Shown here piece by piece: positions 48,966 through 60,102 of a stretch of DNA of 64,000 bases. Below the pieces are notes generated by a model. The model made no database searches. It was given only the letters and a program-made list of their open reading frames with translations, and was not told the DNA's origin. The stretch's first letter is position 1. Every line of letters begins with the position of its first letter. The stretch is from Daphnia carinata (taxonomy: Eukaryota; Arthropoda; Branchiopoda; Diplostraca; Daphniidae): contig NC_081336.1 in the NCBI RefSeq assembly GCF_022539665.2, forward strand, positions 5,224,221-5,288,220, written 5' to 3'. Both the position numbers and the translations under genes were made by a program.

Positions 48966-49841
48966 CTACGTAGATCGTGCGTCCCCGTTTTCAATGATTT
49001 TTCCCGATATCCATCTAGGTCTTTGCGGACGATAATCACGGGCGTAAACTAGCTGGTCTACTTCAAAACTTTTCTCACGCGCGCAATGCTTTTTTCTGCA
49101 TTGTTCTTCCATGTTCACATCTTTTTCTCCCGTTGTGTTATCTTCAAAGGTGTTCAGGCTTGCTAATGTCGATCTTAAAGGTCGGCCAATGAAGTTTTCT
49201 GCTGGGGACAGCTGATTAGGTGCGAATGGACATGGCGTCCTGCGGTAGGTAAACAAGAATGTCTGTAAAGTTTCGCCTACAGCTCCCTCTACTCTCATTT
49301 TCTTCAATGCTCTTTTAAATGTGTCGACAAATCGCTCTGCCTGTCCATTCGATTGCGAGTGAAACGGCGGTGATCTGACATGTTGGATGTTGTGTTTTTC
49401 ACAAAATTCTTGGAACACTGCAGCCGTGAATTGGGTTCCGTTATCCGAAATGAGCGGATTTGGGTATCCAAATTGTGCGAAGATCTTGCGTAGTTGGAGG
49501 ATCGTGGCTTCTGTAGTTGCTGAGGTCATCTCGATGATCTCTGGCCACTTAGAAAAAGCATCAACTACCACTAGGAACATTTTCCCCTTCAATGGGCCAG
49601 CAAAATCTATATGAATTCGTTGCCAGGGGCTCGTAGTTTTAGGCCACGAACTTAACTCGTTTTTAACAGAATTTTTAGCTGACTCCTGACACCTTGTGCA
49701 TCTTCCCACCAAGTCTACAATGTCTTGATCGATGTTGTGCCAGTACACATAGCTGCGCGCTAACACTTTCATGCGAGTGGATCCAGGATGACCTTCGTGT
49801 AACATGGTCAACACTCGATGTTGCAAAACTTGAGGAATCAC
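48966..49841 (-). CDS. Gypsy integrase, open reading frame
   Basis: HHCC zinc finger (HEGHPGSTRMKVLARSY; CTRCQESAK). Core with HIDFAGPLKG, LISDNGTQFTAAVFQEFC and QSNGQAERFVDTF (D,D,E). C-terminal part RPLRSTLASLNTFE. A related RNase H/connection piece precedes it at 50198-49884, and a Glu/Thr-rich tail at 48966-48544 follows in another frame. The domain itself is uninterrupted. Confidence 0.85.
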   Translation of the reverse strand: MIPQVLQHRVLTMLHEGHPGSTRMKVLARSYVYWHNIDQDIVDLVGRCTRCQESAKNSVKNELSSWPKTTSPWQRIHIDFAGPLKGKMFLVVVDAFSKWPEIIEMTSATTEATILQLRKIFAQFGYPNPLISDNGTQFTAAVFQEFCEKHNIQHVRSPPFHSQSNGQAERFVDTFKRALKKMRVEGAVGETLQTFLFTYRRTPCPFAPNQLSPAENFIGRPLRSTLASLNTFEDNTTGEKDVNMEEQCRKKHCAREKSFEVDQLVYARDYRPQRPRWISGKIIENGDARST

Positions 49842-50224
49842 GATTCTGTGACCAAAGAATAAACAATTCTTTATTGCCGAAAGCTACTCCTTTCGGTTAC
49901 GGAATGCAGCTAGCGCAGATCCTGGTTGACCCTCCTGCCAACTTCCTGTGTTCACTCCCTTTATAATTTGGGGTAACACTGGATCATTATGTGAAGCTTT
50001 TGCGATTTCCCATGCCGTGACGGGTAATGCTCGTAGTGCTTCGGCCCATACCGCATTAACATCCCGTTCAATTTTTGCGATAACCATATCTTCAGGCTGG
50101 GCCCTTTCCTTATCCATAAGACGTGAGAGTGCGGCTACTTGACCAAAGTCGGTTGTCTTCTGATATTTAATGGTGACGTCATCAGGATCAATGCCCATGG
50201 AACGACGTTTTTGGTTTTTGGTTT

Positions 50225-51006
50225 TTCTTTATGGCTTGGACCTGCGATGTTGATTGTTCGATCAGCTTCGCGTCTTTTTTTAACGCCAAAACCAGTTCAC
50301 ACTCCGCCACTAATTCATCTAGTGTCACAGTATCTGTTTGTTCCAGTTCCTTAAAAGACGTGTTCTCATCACTGAGTCTTCTGGAGATTGGAGACCCGAA
50401 ACAAAGACTAAACACTTAAAGTCATCGTCTGACATCTGATTCAGTTGGGCCCTTTCGCACTTGCGATTCACCAGTGTAGAAAATGTAGCGTAATCTTGCG
50501 TGAGCGGTTTGATTACTTTGAAACAGTCGTCCCTTTTTCTGAACGTGGTCATTTTCTGTCCAAACATCTTCTCCAGGATCTCGACTGCCTCTTTCAAATT
50601 CAATTCTGCTGGCTTTTTTGGTAAGATTTTATCTACCAATCGCGGAACAGGCTGCATCAAGCTTTGTTATAAAAAATCTAGACTGGGCTTCCTGCTTCAG
50701 TTTCGATCCCTCTTGCGACATCACGTCTTCGAAGCGCTGGTACCACACATCGAATGTGTAACCATTTTCGGGTTCATACGTGAATTCTGGAATTCGCTTT
50801 GATAACGCCGATAAAATCAATTCCGATGCCGTTTCGGTCTCATCCTCCATCGTCGTATGAAGCTGGCTCAGACTTCTCAATAGAAGCTCTTCTCTCCTAG
50901 CCGAATCTACTCTTGCTTCTTCCAACAACTTCTGTTGTTGTTCAGCAAAGAGTTGCTGCTGAGCTAGTAACAACTGCGATAAATCCTCTTTTGAAAGCGC
51001 CATCAC
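50225..51006 (-). pseudogene. Gypsy gag, frameshifted
   Basis: Gln-rich N-terminus (LLLAQQQLFAEQQQKLLEEA), capsid (FTYEPENGYTFDVWYQRFED), then in a second frame AEILEKMFGQ-like and DYATFSTLVNRKCERAQLNQ. Breaks lie near 50630 and 50400. Confidence 0.75.
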
Positions 51007-51599
51007 TAATTTCTTACCTCGCCAGTTTCACATGTAACTACACTTGTTGAGTAAACCTCGTTGCCAAATGTTGTGACCGTAGTTGAAGGACTTTATTTCA
51101 CTGACACATGAATAATTAGACTTACAAACACTTCAAGAAGATCTTAGTTACTAACTCATTTCGGGCTTGGACTTTGGGGTTTTTTTATAGATTCTGGAGG
51201 CAACATATTAGTTACGTCCCCCAAGAGTCGTCGCCTCGATTTTCCCATTAACTCTTATTGCCACATGCAATAAACTGTAATTCCATTACCCAGTGACTAA
51301 CATTAGTTCTAGGGAGTCCAACGCCCCAACAGGCGGAAACCTCAACCGCCACCATATGCTATGGGGCTCCAACTAAAGAACGAACAAATCTGGAAAGTTG
51401 ATATACAGTGCGCTCCTAGAAACCCCAAATATCGCTCTCGTCACCCCACCCCAACTGGGAACTTACCGGAAGAACATCTACACTTGACCTAACATTCGCA
51501 TCGGCCCCTATAGCAAGCGACTCCACAGTCACCTTAGACCCGTACCTGGGCAGTGATCTTTCTGTTGAACATCCATACAAACATCTCTCCCATAAAGCC

Positions 51600-52105
51600 A
51601 GCATTCTCTATAAGCTGGCAAACTTAGGCATGAGGAGTCAAACCCTTAAGTGGGTCCAATCGTTCCTCACCAGCGGATCCGTCTGTATCAAAATAGGTAG
51701 CTACATATCAGACACACGACCTATCTACAGAGATGTACCACAAGGAGCGGTACTAAGCCCGCTACTTTTCAATGTAATAATGACTCCCCCGCCCCCCACT
51801 AGGCGCACACACCCTCCATTAAGCGAACGACGTCGCAGTACTCATTCAAGGAAAAAACCCCATCGACGCAGAGTACTTGCTACAACGCTACCTCGATAAG
51901 CTCTACAAATGGGGCTTCGAGTTCCAAGCTGAAAAATCAGCCTTACTGACACTCTCACTAGCTCGTAAAACACCTCAGTACCCGCTAATATTCATACACG
52001 GGCGTCGCATTACACTGATTAAGAGGCTAAATTTCTTGGTGTCATCTTTGAGCGGGAGCTATCATGGTCAGCGCACGTCGACTCTCTGGTCAATAGCTGC
52101 CTGAA
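51600..52105 (+). pseudogene. LINE reverse transcriptase fragment
   Basis: QTLKWVQSFLTSGSVCIKIG and DVPQGAVLSPLLFNVIM are LINE RT motifs. The catalytic YADD block is missing, replaced by Pro/Arg-rich out-of-frame sequence. A later block YLDKLYKWGFEFQAEKSALL is the region after the active site. Several frame changes. Confidence 0.7.
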
Positions 52106-52217
52106 GAAACGAATGTCTATAATATACTCATTAAACATACATTCGGACCGAATACCCAGACACTGACAACACTATTCAATTCACTAATCCGCAACGAAAT
52201 CTACTATGGCATCATAG

Positions 52218-52956
52218 TGTAAATAAGCCGACTATATTACTTTAACTTTTCTCGCTTTTGCTTCAGTAGAAAACACAAGTCTGGACATGGCAAATGCAAC
52301 ACCATATGCGCAGTTCAGCTGACCCAGATAAACACCTGCAGCTGACTCAAGCAGACGATACGTCATCAACATCACGCCACGTCGAACGGCACCTTTTAAT
52401 TGGCTGCCGCGTGAGTGCACAAGCTTCGCCCAATCACGCCACTTTTTGCAATATGCAAAGTTCCGTGATGAACCCAGCATTTCGACGGAAATCAGACAAG
52501 TTGTTGCAGCCGTGCCGACTAGTTGCCTTAAAGCAGTTTTCCCTCGCCCTTATGAGTAGTATTGTGTAGTAGTTAATGTTTTGTGACTTAGTCTGTAAAG
52601 TCAAACTTGCTCCGATTTAACTTTATCCGCGAGACTCGTTTGATTAGTTTCCCCTTATTTCGTGCTCCCCTTTTTCGTATTGCTCGTGAGGAAGACGGTG
52701 AATCGTTCGTTTCGTATCGTTATTCTTCTTTTCTATACTCGGGTAATCACGTTAAGACCCTGTTCTAATTGTTTCTTCTTTAACTTGTTTCTCAAATGTT
52801 TCTTCTCATCTTTTGTTCTCTCGTCTTTTTAATTCTATTATCTTAGCTTATAATAAACATATACGTCATTGTGGGTAAAAGGCCTCTCGAGTTCGATTTC
52901 AATTTATTGTCTTAAATTCGTAAAGTCCATCTTCCCACACGGGAAGATGCTTTACA
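52218..52956 (+). repeat. 5' LTR (TGTAA...TTTACA)
   Basis: 739 bp, matching 56820-57560 over the full length with clear divergence (many substitutions and small indels). The shared 3' end contains the hairpin-like CATCTTCCCACACGGGAAGATG. Confidence 0.8.
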
Positions 52957-52990
52957 TTATGGTGGCAGCGGTTTTTCGAACTCGATCACA

Positions 52991-53800
52991 ATGATGGATG
53001 ATGTTATTACTGGCGGAGATAAGATTCCTCATACTCCTGTAAGCACCCCACTTGTTTCCCTAACGCCAGAGGTACAGATTAACAACGACACAATTTCCAA
53101 GATAATTGATTTTGAGAAATTATCAGCTCGTGCCTTGCCTACATCAGATAAGTTTCAGAGTTGCAAAACGTCAGAGGTAGAAACCGAGGCCATTAAGAAG
53201 TCAGCTTTTCCCGTTTTGAAACATAAAATACCGAAGGACAATACTCAGTTACGTAAATTAAGATCGAATCCCGCTTACGAAGAAGTAGCTCCATTTGATA
53301 AGACCGCTATTAGGAAAATTTGGGCACGTGGTAAAACTACAGCTGCAACCACACAAAAGCCACCGTCTGTTTATGCTAGATTGGCTTCACGCTTTTCTCC
53401 TGCAAAAACACCTGTGAAAAGTGAATCAAAGACCAGTTTTCTCTCGAGCACACTTCTGAGCTTTTTCCGGAAGAAGAGCCCAGCGAATGGACGATCACCT
53501 CAACTTGAGTCTCCATCACCTATACCACGAAATTCAGAGCAACCCGGCCAGAGTATTTCCGACACCGTCGAGTCCAATTCCATCGCTGATACTAGCACTC
53601 AAGTGCCTCAAGGAGAGGGAGCTAGATTTCCAGTCGTCCGATCCGAAAGTCTGGGACCAGCTGTTCCGGCTCCTAAACGATTTCGGGCTGAGGCGCCGAC
53701 CACAGGACAAACCGCAGCTGGTGACGGACGTGGAAACACCAACGATATTCCTGAAATACTTAACTGTGATACAGGAAGTGAGAGCCGGTGGGCAGATTAG
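52991..53800 (+). CDS. Unrecognised basic ORF ahead of gag
   Basis: 269 residues from ATG 52991, open, starting 30 bp after the PBS. Lys/Ser/Pro-rich (SFLSSTLLSFFRKKSPANGR), with no domain recognised. By position it is probably the N-terminal part of the element's gag, with frame changes before the capsid region at 54590. Confidence 0.5.
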   Translation: MMDDVITGGDKIPHTPVSTPLVSLTPEVQINNDTISKIIDFEKLSARALPTSDKFQSCKTSEVETEAIKKSAFPVLKHKIPKDNTQLRKLRSNPAYEEVAPFDKTAIRKIWARGKTTAATTQKPPSVYARLASRFSPAKTPVKSESKTSFLSSTLLSFFRKKSPANGRSPQLESPSPIPRNSEQPGQSISDTVESNSIADTSTQVPQGEGARFPVVRSESLGPAVPAPKRFRAEAPTTGQTAAGDGRGNTNDIPEILNCDTGSESRWAD

Positions 53801-54589
53801 GAAGACAACGCGGAAGGCAGATCAACAAGCATCCGAGCTGACGACGTCCTTTACGACGTACGCGAGGCAGTTTACAACGTTCCTGTTGGGACAGACGTAG
53901 AGCATAACCGAATTGCAGACACTCGTGCCAGCGAAGGACAAGAACCTATTCAACTTCGTTCCCAGGCAGGCGACACTCAACAGCAAGGAGGAGGGACAAT
54001 ACGAGTTTCTCATCCTGGAAATATCGGAATTTTAGACCCATCTGGAGGAAACTTTGTTGGACTTTCAACTGAAACTCCTAACGGACTTACTAAACTTAGT
54101 CTCGTTCCTGAGAAAGCTACAATCCATAACAAGCCTGGAACCACTGTTACCGGAACTGATATCGCTGGGCAACAAATTGAGCCAATTCCGAAGATTGAAA
54201 CGGCTGTGCCACAAGCAACTATCGATCATCATCAAAGAAGTCGTCACCCAGACCGCCAAACATTTGAAACAATTGCTATCATCCATTCAGGAGAACCAGG
54301 AAGAACTGCAGTCCACTCTAGAGCATCAGTCATCACAGGAACCGACAAACAAGCGCCAGACAGGACGACTACGATTCCGAAACCATCGATACAACTAGCT
54401 GATCAAAACCTTGACGAGTCCCGACCAATTACGAACCGCGTCCCAGGCACCGCACAAACTCAGCACCGTAAAGCCCCAAACTCCTCTATAACTTTTTTTA
54501 CCAACAATATGGCTTACTCTTATTCCCTACCAGAGCAGCTACAGTTCATGATTTAAACGATTTGCAAAACAACCAGCATACCTTTTCGC

Positions 54590-56150
54590 GATTGCAATTA
54601 CTTCCTCCCTTTTCCGGTAGTCCAATTTCTCGCTTTGACTCTTGGTTAGAATCTTTTGAGAGCATAGTTGATGGGGCAGGATGGTCTGAAGGAAAAATTA
54701 TTCAGATACTAGGTGCAAAATACGGATAAAGCTTTTTCAGTCATACAACACATAATCAGGAAACATCCATACAATTATAATTCCATTAAAGAAGCCTTGC
54801 TCGATCACTTCCACGGAGATGAAAATGTTGATGTTTACATTAGGAAATTCAATAAAGCCAAACGTAAACCTGGAGAAAAAATTGTAGATTATGCTCATCG
54901 TTTGCAGGAAATCTTTAAAAAGGCATATCCTGATGGTTATATGGAAAAATCTTTCGCAATTATTCTCATGCAGAAATTTATTGAAGGATTAGATTCAACA
55001 TTGCAAGCTAAGGTCAGATATAAGGAATTCAGAGATTTTCACGAGCTCGTAGCAGCAACTCGCGTTTATGCCGTTCGGCTGGAGGCCTTGGAAACAGACC
55101 ATGAGAAGCATGAATTTGTTAGGGCAATTGACGAGTCATTTAGCACGAAAGATTCGGAATTAAAAGAACCTAAACAAATGTTAATTGACCAGAAAGAAAT
55201 TGTAAGCAGCGTCGTTGCCAATATTCGCCATAGCCATTAGCAAGAGGATAATCCAAAGTTGGATAAAGACGAGATTAAGGATGTTCTTCACGAACTCACA
55301 CAAGCTGTAAAGCAACTCCAGCAAGTTAGGAAAGATTATTCTCCTGCTCCACCAGGCGCTCCCTATAAGAAACAAGTTTCATTCCAATCGAATGACGCTA
55401 ATCAAAATAGGAACTGGAGGCCTCCACAGCATCGCCCCAATAATAATTCTAGTTCTTACCAATACCAACCTGCTTGATTTCCAGGTAGACCTGCGCCAGC
55501 CACAACCTCCTACTCGGGGCCACCTAATAATAATAATTATAACAGATCCGATAAGCAAGTAATAACTTGTAATTTTTGCGGTTACCGTGGCCACACGCAG
55601 TCCAATTGTCGTCAATTTCAGCGTCAGAGTCTTGAACAGCCACAGCCTCCCATCTGCTACTCTTGTCGTGAGATTGGTCATAGATCTAATAATTGTCCAA
55701 AATTTAAAAGCTCCCAAACACCTAACATTCCAGGTCCCCCTCGGCGTCAGGGAAACCAGTAGCTATATACTGTAGCTTCGGGTCAGTTGATAACGAGCCT
55801 CATATTAAAACCCGACAAGTCGCCAAATTAACCACTATTACGAATGAATCGTATTATTCATGAGAGATTATTTAATAAGTTACCCCCTAGAGGTCAGGTG
55901 ATCTGCAGTCAGCTTGATTTCGATTTATATGATGTAGGGGAGAAGAAATTACATACGCTGGGAAGAGTTATTTTACCCGTACGATACGGAGAAGCAGTTT
56001 TTAAGCAAGAATTTATTGTTACTAATGGTGTTTCTGAAGACTGTATCCTTGGATGAGATGCAATCCAGAAGCACGGATTTCGGCTTGACGGAGAAGCCAG
56101 GAGCATTTACCTAGCGAGGGATGAGCAGGGATCAGCCATCTCTGGGTGCA
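54590..56150 (+). pseudogene. Gag capsid, zinc knuckles and protease remnant
   Basis: Capsid part FSGSPISRFDSWLESFESIV, a frame change near 54720, then VDVYIRKFNKAKRKPGEKIV and QKFIEGLDSTLQAKVRYKEF to 55240. Knuckles CNFCGYRGHTQSNC and CYSCREIGHRSNNC near 55570-55690. Protease C-terminal part EFIVTNGVSEDCILG then, after an in-frame TGA, DAIQKHGFRLDGEARSIYLA. At least three stops. Confidence 0.75.
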
Positions 56151-56819
56151 TTTTAGCGTCAACCTTTTGTAAAGTTTCCAGATCCCGTGTATTTGCAGTG
56201 AGTTGCCGAAACAACTCCGCCTTACAAGCTACAAAATATGCAGTATTTATACTACTACAGAACACAAATATTGAAGGTAAAGTGGGAGGAGATACGTTCA
56301 CTTTCACTTGTGAAACGCTCGAGGGATGTAATAGGTGTGGCTCCTTTTGGTTAGCCTTTGGGCTTGTTACATTCCTTCCCCTCTTCGATAATAAGAATTG
56401 GTCCTCCAATTTGCATTTTCCGTCACCGACTACAGTTGTTGCTATGGTTGAATAATAAAACTTGTTCCTTCACCTAAAATTTAAGAAAAAGCGTTGAATG
56501 TGATTTTAAAAAGATTGTTGGCGTATTGTCTTTTTTCTTTTCTTCTTTTATTCTTGCTTTTCTTTCTGCTCGGTATAGCGGCTATGTTGATTATGGCTTG
56601 TTCATTTTCCTCACGGCTGTATTGTTGGTGTTCCTTTCTTTTGGTTTTAGTCAGGGATTTACTGTTATGTTTTAGTTCCCATTTTTGGAATATGGTTTGC
56701 GCTCTTGTGCTGCATGTTTCTGATCCAGCCGGGTGTCCATGGGAGTCTTTTATCCCTGCATCTGCTCCGTGTAACAGTAAAATCTCGATAATGTCGATTC
56801 GGTTGAATCCGGTTGCTAT

Positions 56820-57560
56820 TGTAACGAAGCCAAGTAGACATCTTCAACATATACTTCTTCTTCACATCTTTATTAATCATCAAGGGTGAACATATTAATT
56901 GCACCACAACATACGCAGCGCGGCTGACCTAGATGAACACCTGCAAGCTAATTCACGCAGACGATACGTCACCAATATCACGCCATATTGAACGCGTCTT
57001 TTGATTGGTTAACCGCGTGAAGCCTACAAGCTCCTCCCAATCACGCCACTTTACAAGATGCAAAGTTTCTTGGTTAACCCAGCATCTGAGGAAGATCAGA
57101 CTGGAACTTGTAGCCGATTCAAGTAGTTGAACGAAAGCATTTCTCTTACTTTCTTAATGTTATTGTGCTTGAAGTTGTGCCTTTTACTTAACATTTATTC
57201 GCAGAGTCAGTCCAGTAAAATTGTTTAGACTTACTCGCGGCGATTCGATTGTCTAGTTCCATTTATTTTGAACTATTGTTTGTGTATCGCTCTCGTGGAA
57301 GTTGCGTATCACGTTCGCTTCGTGTCGTTTTTCTTCTCGTTCCCTATACGTGTGATCACGGTAACCTCCAATTATATTTGTTTCTTTTAACTTGTTTCTT
57401 GAATGTTTCTTCTTCTTCTTTGTTCTTTGTCTTTTCTAACTCTTATGTCTTTGCTTATAATAAACACATACATCATTGTGGGTAAACGCCTCGAGTTCAA
57501 TTTACATTTTATTGTCTTAATCCGTAAAGTCCATCTTCCCACACGGGAAGATGCTTTACA
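56820..57560 (+). mobile_element. Solo LTR inside the ankyrin gene
   Basis: 741 bp, TGTAACGAAG...GCTTTACA, same family as 52218-52956. Flanks are CTAT (56816-56819) and TTAT (57561-57564), a 4-bp duplication with one change. Removing the LTR and one copy restores the ankyrin frame TALHI-ATGFN. Confidence 0.85.
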
Positions 57561-57605
57561 TTATGTGTAAGGCGGTTTCGCCTGCGTCGTCTTGTTGGTT
57601 GATAT

Positions 57606-57909
57606 TGTAACGAACGATCGACGTCAGAGCCGTTTATTTGGAAATCAAAGAGAATTGACTACAGAATAACTAGGAATAAGGGAAACAAAGGTTTTATACG
57701 TAAGAGTAACTAAGACGGAAGGCCCCCGATTCAGCCGAGTGGTCTTCTTTTATGCCATAGTTGGGCGTTTTCTCCTGTTCTAGGGATTTAAGTAATTGGA
57801 TGATAACCTTCCTGTGACATTTAATAATCATTAGTTTATCTAACTTTCGGGAGTTAACCACGAGATAAATTCTATAGGTTGCATAACCCTACGACTGCTG
57901 TGCGTTACA
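57606..57909 (-). repeat. LTR (3' LTR of the minus-strand element)
   Basis: 304 bp, partner of 61880-62194. Confidence 0.9.
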
Positions 57910-58271
57910 TCCCCCCTCTCAGACTGCAAATCGTCCCGATTGCAATACAATTTTAGCACAACCCAAAATAACTATGTTATTTTCTAATTATTTGAAAGAA
58001 ACATTCATGTTGGGGTTACTCTATGCAATTTCCTATTTCTATTGATAACATTTGGAACATTTTCAATATTTAGTCTAAATATACGTTTTTGTGAAAAAGT
58101 TTTCAAAAAGAACATTTTAATAGTAGAATTTCTAATTCTATATCAAAAGAAATATTTTTCTTTCTATTTCTCTATGCTTATATTATAGGAACACTCAAAT
58201 TTAAAATAGGAAAATAAAGTTTAAGAATCAAGAAGAGGGAAAAAAAAATTTTATGACGTATGAAGAACGTT

Positions 58272-59212
58272 TTACAGCTGCTCTTCAACTTCCTCTTCGT
58301 GTTTTTTCAGTTGACTTTCGAGTTCGTTCACTCGTTTATTCAGGTTTGACAGAACGACTTTGTTTTGTCGTCTACTAAGGAATAGTGCTATTGCCAAGCT
58401 GAGAAACAGTGTGGCCATCCCTTCGAAATTATCGCTGCATTCGAAGGGATATCGGACGTTGATTGTACGTTTGGCGTTCTTTCTTTCTTTTTCTTCTTCT
58501 TCTATTATCCGTGAATGTTCCCCCATAAGGGTAACGCGGCTTTGTATTGAGGCCTTGCTTATTGTCTGAGGCCTATTTTCCATTTTCTTGTCTCTGGCTC
58601 TGCCGTTTCCATATCCCGCGTTTCATACTCTTGTGGAATAAGGTCTGCATTTTCGAATTCGGATAGCGGCGGTAGTGTAACGTTGTTCAACGAATGCTTA
58701 ACGATCTTTTTGAAGCTTGCTTGAAAAATCCAATGTTCTGTGTACGCCGTACATGTTGCTGGTACTTCAAACACATCGAAAGGTTCACGTTTAATCACTG
58801 TGTTAGTTTTTCCTCTGCTATTTGGACAAGTTATTGTTATTGTCATTTCTTGTGCTGAGGTGTATCCCCATTTTCGGTGTCCCAGGTACACAGTTTGTTG
58901 TCCTGTCCATGGAGATAATTTTGTTGAGCATTGTACGCGGCTTCTTTTTACAACTTTTAGAAACATTGCCATTGCGCAGCTTGGTTCCCTATGCCTTTTG
59001 TTAACTGCTCTGCTAATAGGGCAAATTGATGTAGTTGTTATCATGCAGCGATGTGCTTCGTGTGTTGACAATTCGGTAAGCGCTTGTCTATCGTTTGCCA
59101 CAGCTAAGAAGGCCGGTAACGGATGAAATTGTGCCCCTTGGGTGGCGTTTTTCGTTGGTCTTGGCAATCTTATTACCTCGTATAGTGTGAATCCAAATGG
59201 GAACTCGAACAC
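58272..59212 (-). pseudogene. Env-like region of the Gypsy element
   Basis: 59212-58559 is an extracellular-like stretch with scattered Cys (SREPSCAMAMFLKVVKRS-type segment; ATCTAYTEHWIFQAS), parallel to the env-like ORF at 15528-16433. 58583-58272, in another frame, has a short hydrophobic helix (MATLFLSLAIALFL) followed by a heptad-like tail, fitting a membrane anchor and cytoplasmic end. The two parts are out of frame, so no full-length product is expected. Confidence 0.6.
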
Positions 59213-59250
59213 GGGTAAGTGAATGAAAATTCTTAAATTGTCTTCAACTG

Positions 59251-60102
59251 CTACGAACCTCTTTCCTCTAAGGGCCTTGTATCTGCTTCCTCTGATTGTT
59301 CTTGATCTGGAGCATTGGCAGATGCTTCTTTTTCTGGCCCCATATTTTGGTTTTCCTGAAATTCTTCAGAAGGCACTTGATTTTTGGTACACTGCGCAAC
59401 ACTAGTCATGTCAATGAATGGTTTCATTCGTTCGACATGCACAATTTCCGTTTTTGGCGATTTGCCTAATCGAAGCTCGTAGTTGCTTTGCGTTGTTTGT
59501 CTCACCACTGTATAGGGTCCAAACCAACGATGTAGAAGCTTCTCTGATTTGCCCACTCTTCTAATGGGTTTGTAGACCAGTACCTCTTCATTTGGTAGGT
59601 ACACTGTTGCTTCTCTACGATTTTCATCGTACATTTCTTTTTGCTTTTGCTGCACTGAGGCGGCTCTGGTTTGTACTTCTAGTCGAGCCTGCTGCAGACG
59701 TTGAATCGCCCATTCCGATGAATCACGATTTTCAGGTGGTGTCGGATTTGGGTCTGCGTTCAACGTTACGTCTATCGGAAGTATAGCTTCTCTTCCGTAG
59801 ACCAAGTAGAATGGAGTTTTCCCCGTAGTTTCGTGCCGGGTTGTGTTGTAGGCGACTGTTACGAATGGTAACGACTCGTCCCAATCACGATGGTCAAAAC
59901 TCACGTACATGGACAACATGTCTGTCAATGTATGGTTTAAACGTTCCACTAGTCCGTTGGCTTGCGCACGATAAGTGGTCGTGGTGCGATGATTCGTCTC
60001 CAACGCTTGCACTACTTTTTGTGTCCCTTCAGCAGTAAAACAGCGGCCTTGATCTGTTGTTAATTGACGTGGTGCTCTATGTCTTAACAAGATACTTTTC
60101 AC
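59251..60102 (-). CDS. Integrase (core and C-terminal part), N-terminus deleted
   Basis: Open from 60102. It contains LTTDQGRCFTAEGTQKVVQA and QANGLVERLNHTLTDMLSMY (second D and E of the triad), HETTGKTPFYLVYGREAILP, and a C-terminal SH3-like part (EVLVYKPIRRVGKSEKLLHR; WFGPYTVVRQTTQSNYELRL). The zinc finger and first catalytic Asp are lost in the deletion, so it should be inactive. Confidence 0.85.
   Translation of the reverse strand: MKSILLRHRAPRQLTTDQGRCFTAEGTQKVVQALETNHRTTTTYRAQANGLVERLNHTLTDMLSMYVSFDHRDWDESLPFVTVAYNTTRHETTGKTPFYLVYGREAILPIDVTLNADPNPTPPENRDSSEWAIQRLQQARLEVQTRAASVQQKQKEMYDENRREATVYLPNEEVLVYKPIRRVGKSEKLLHRWFGPYTVVRQTTQSNYELRLGKSPKTEIVHVERMKPFIDMTSVAQCTKNQVPSEEFQENQNMGPEKEASANAPDQEQSEEADTRPLEERGS

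Larger units (their letters stand above)
48388..51331 (-). mobile_element. Gypsy-type element with integrase, polymerase deleted
   Basis: The complete 5' LTR (minus-strand sense) is 51069-51331 (TGTTGTGACC...CCCCAACA on +). The left LTR survives only as about 140 bp (48388-48528). PBS TTTGGCAACGAGG lies just left of 51069. The interior, minus strand, holds gag (51006-50225), then a deletion removing knuckles, protease and RT, then the RNase H tail and integrase (50198-48966), then a C-terminal extension to 48544. It interrupts the LINE endonuclease. No target duplication is visible because the left end is truncated. Confidence 0.85.
45927..52210 (+). mobile_element. Degenerate LINE (Jockey/I-like), split by two later insertions
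   Basis: Pieces of one non-LTR element on the + strand: ORF1 45927-46994; ORF2 endonuclease start 47013-47207; endonuclease middle 48295-about 48390; endonuclease end from 51332 (HHMLWGSN); RT 51600-52100. The gaps are a TIR element (47208-48292) and a Gypsy element (to 51331). Coding parts hold many stops, and part of ORF2 between endonuclease and RT is lost. The 5' end may lie nearer 45600. Confidence 0.8.
52218..56455 (+). mobile_element. LTR element with gag and protease, lacking polymerase and 3' LTR
   Basis: The 5' LTR (52218-52956) is followed by PBS TGGTGGCAGCGG from 52960. Then come a long basic/Ser-Pro-rich region, gag, two CCHC knuckles and a retropepsin. RT, RNase H and integrase are absent, and the element ends beside the ankyrin-gene tail without a 3' LTR. 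A diverged LTR of the same family stands alone at 56820-57560. Confidence 0.75.

Noticed and set aside
52232..52480. 82-residue minus-strand ORF
   Set aside because: Lies in LTR sequence shared with the solo LTR at 56820-57560, where the frame is not kept.
58740..59126. 128-residue plus-strand ORF
   Set aside because: Antisense of the env-like region of the Gypsy element.
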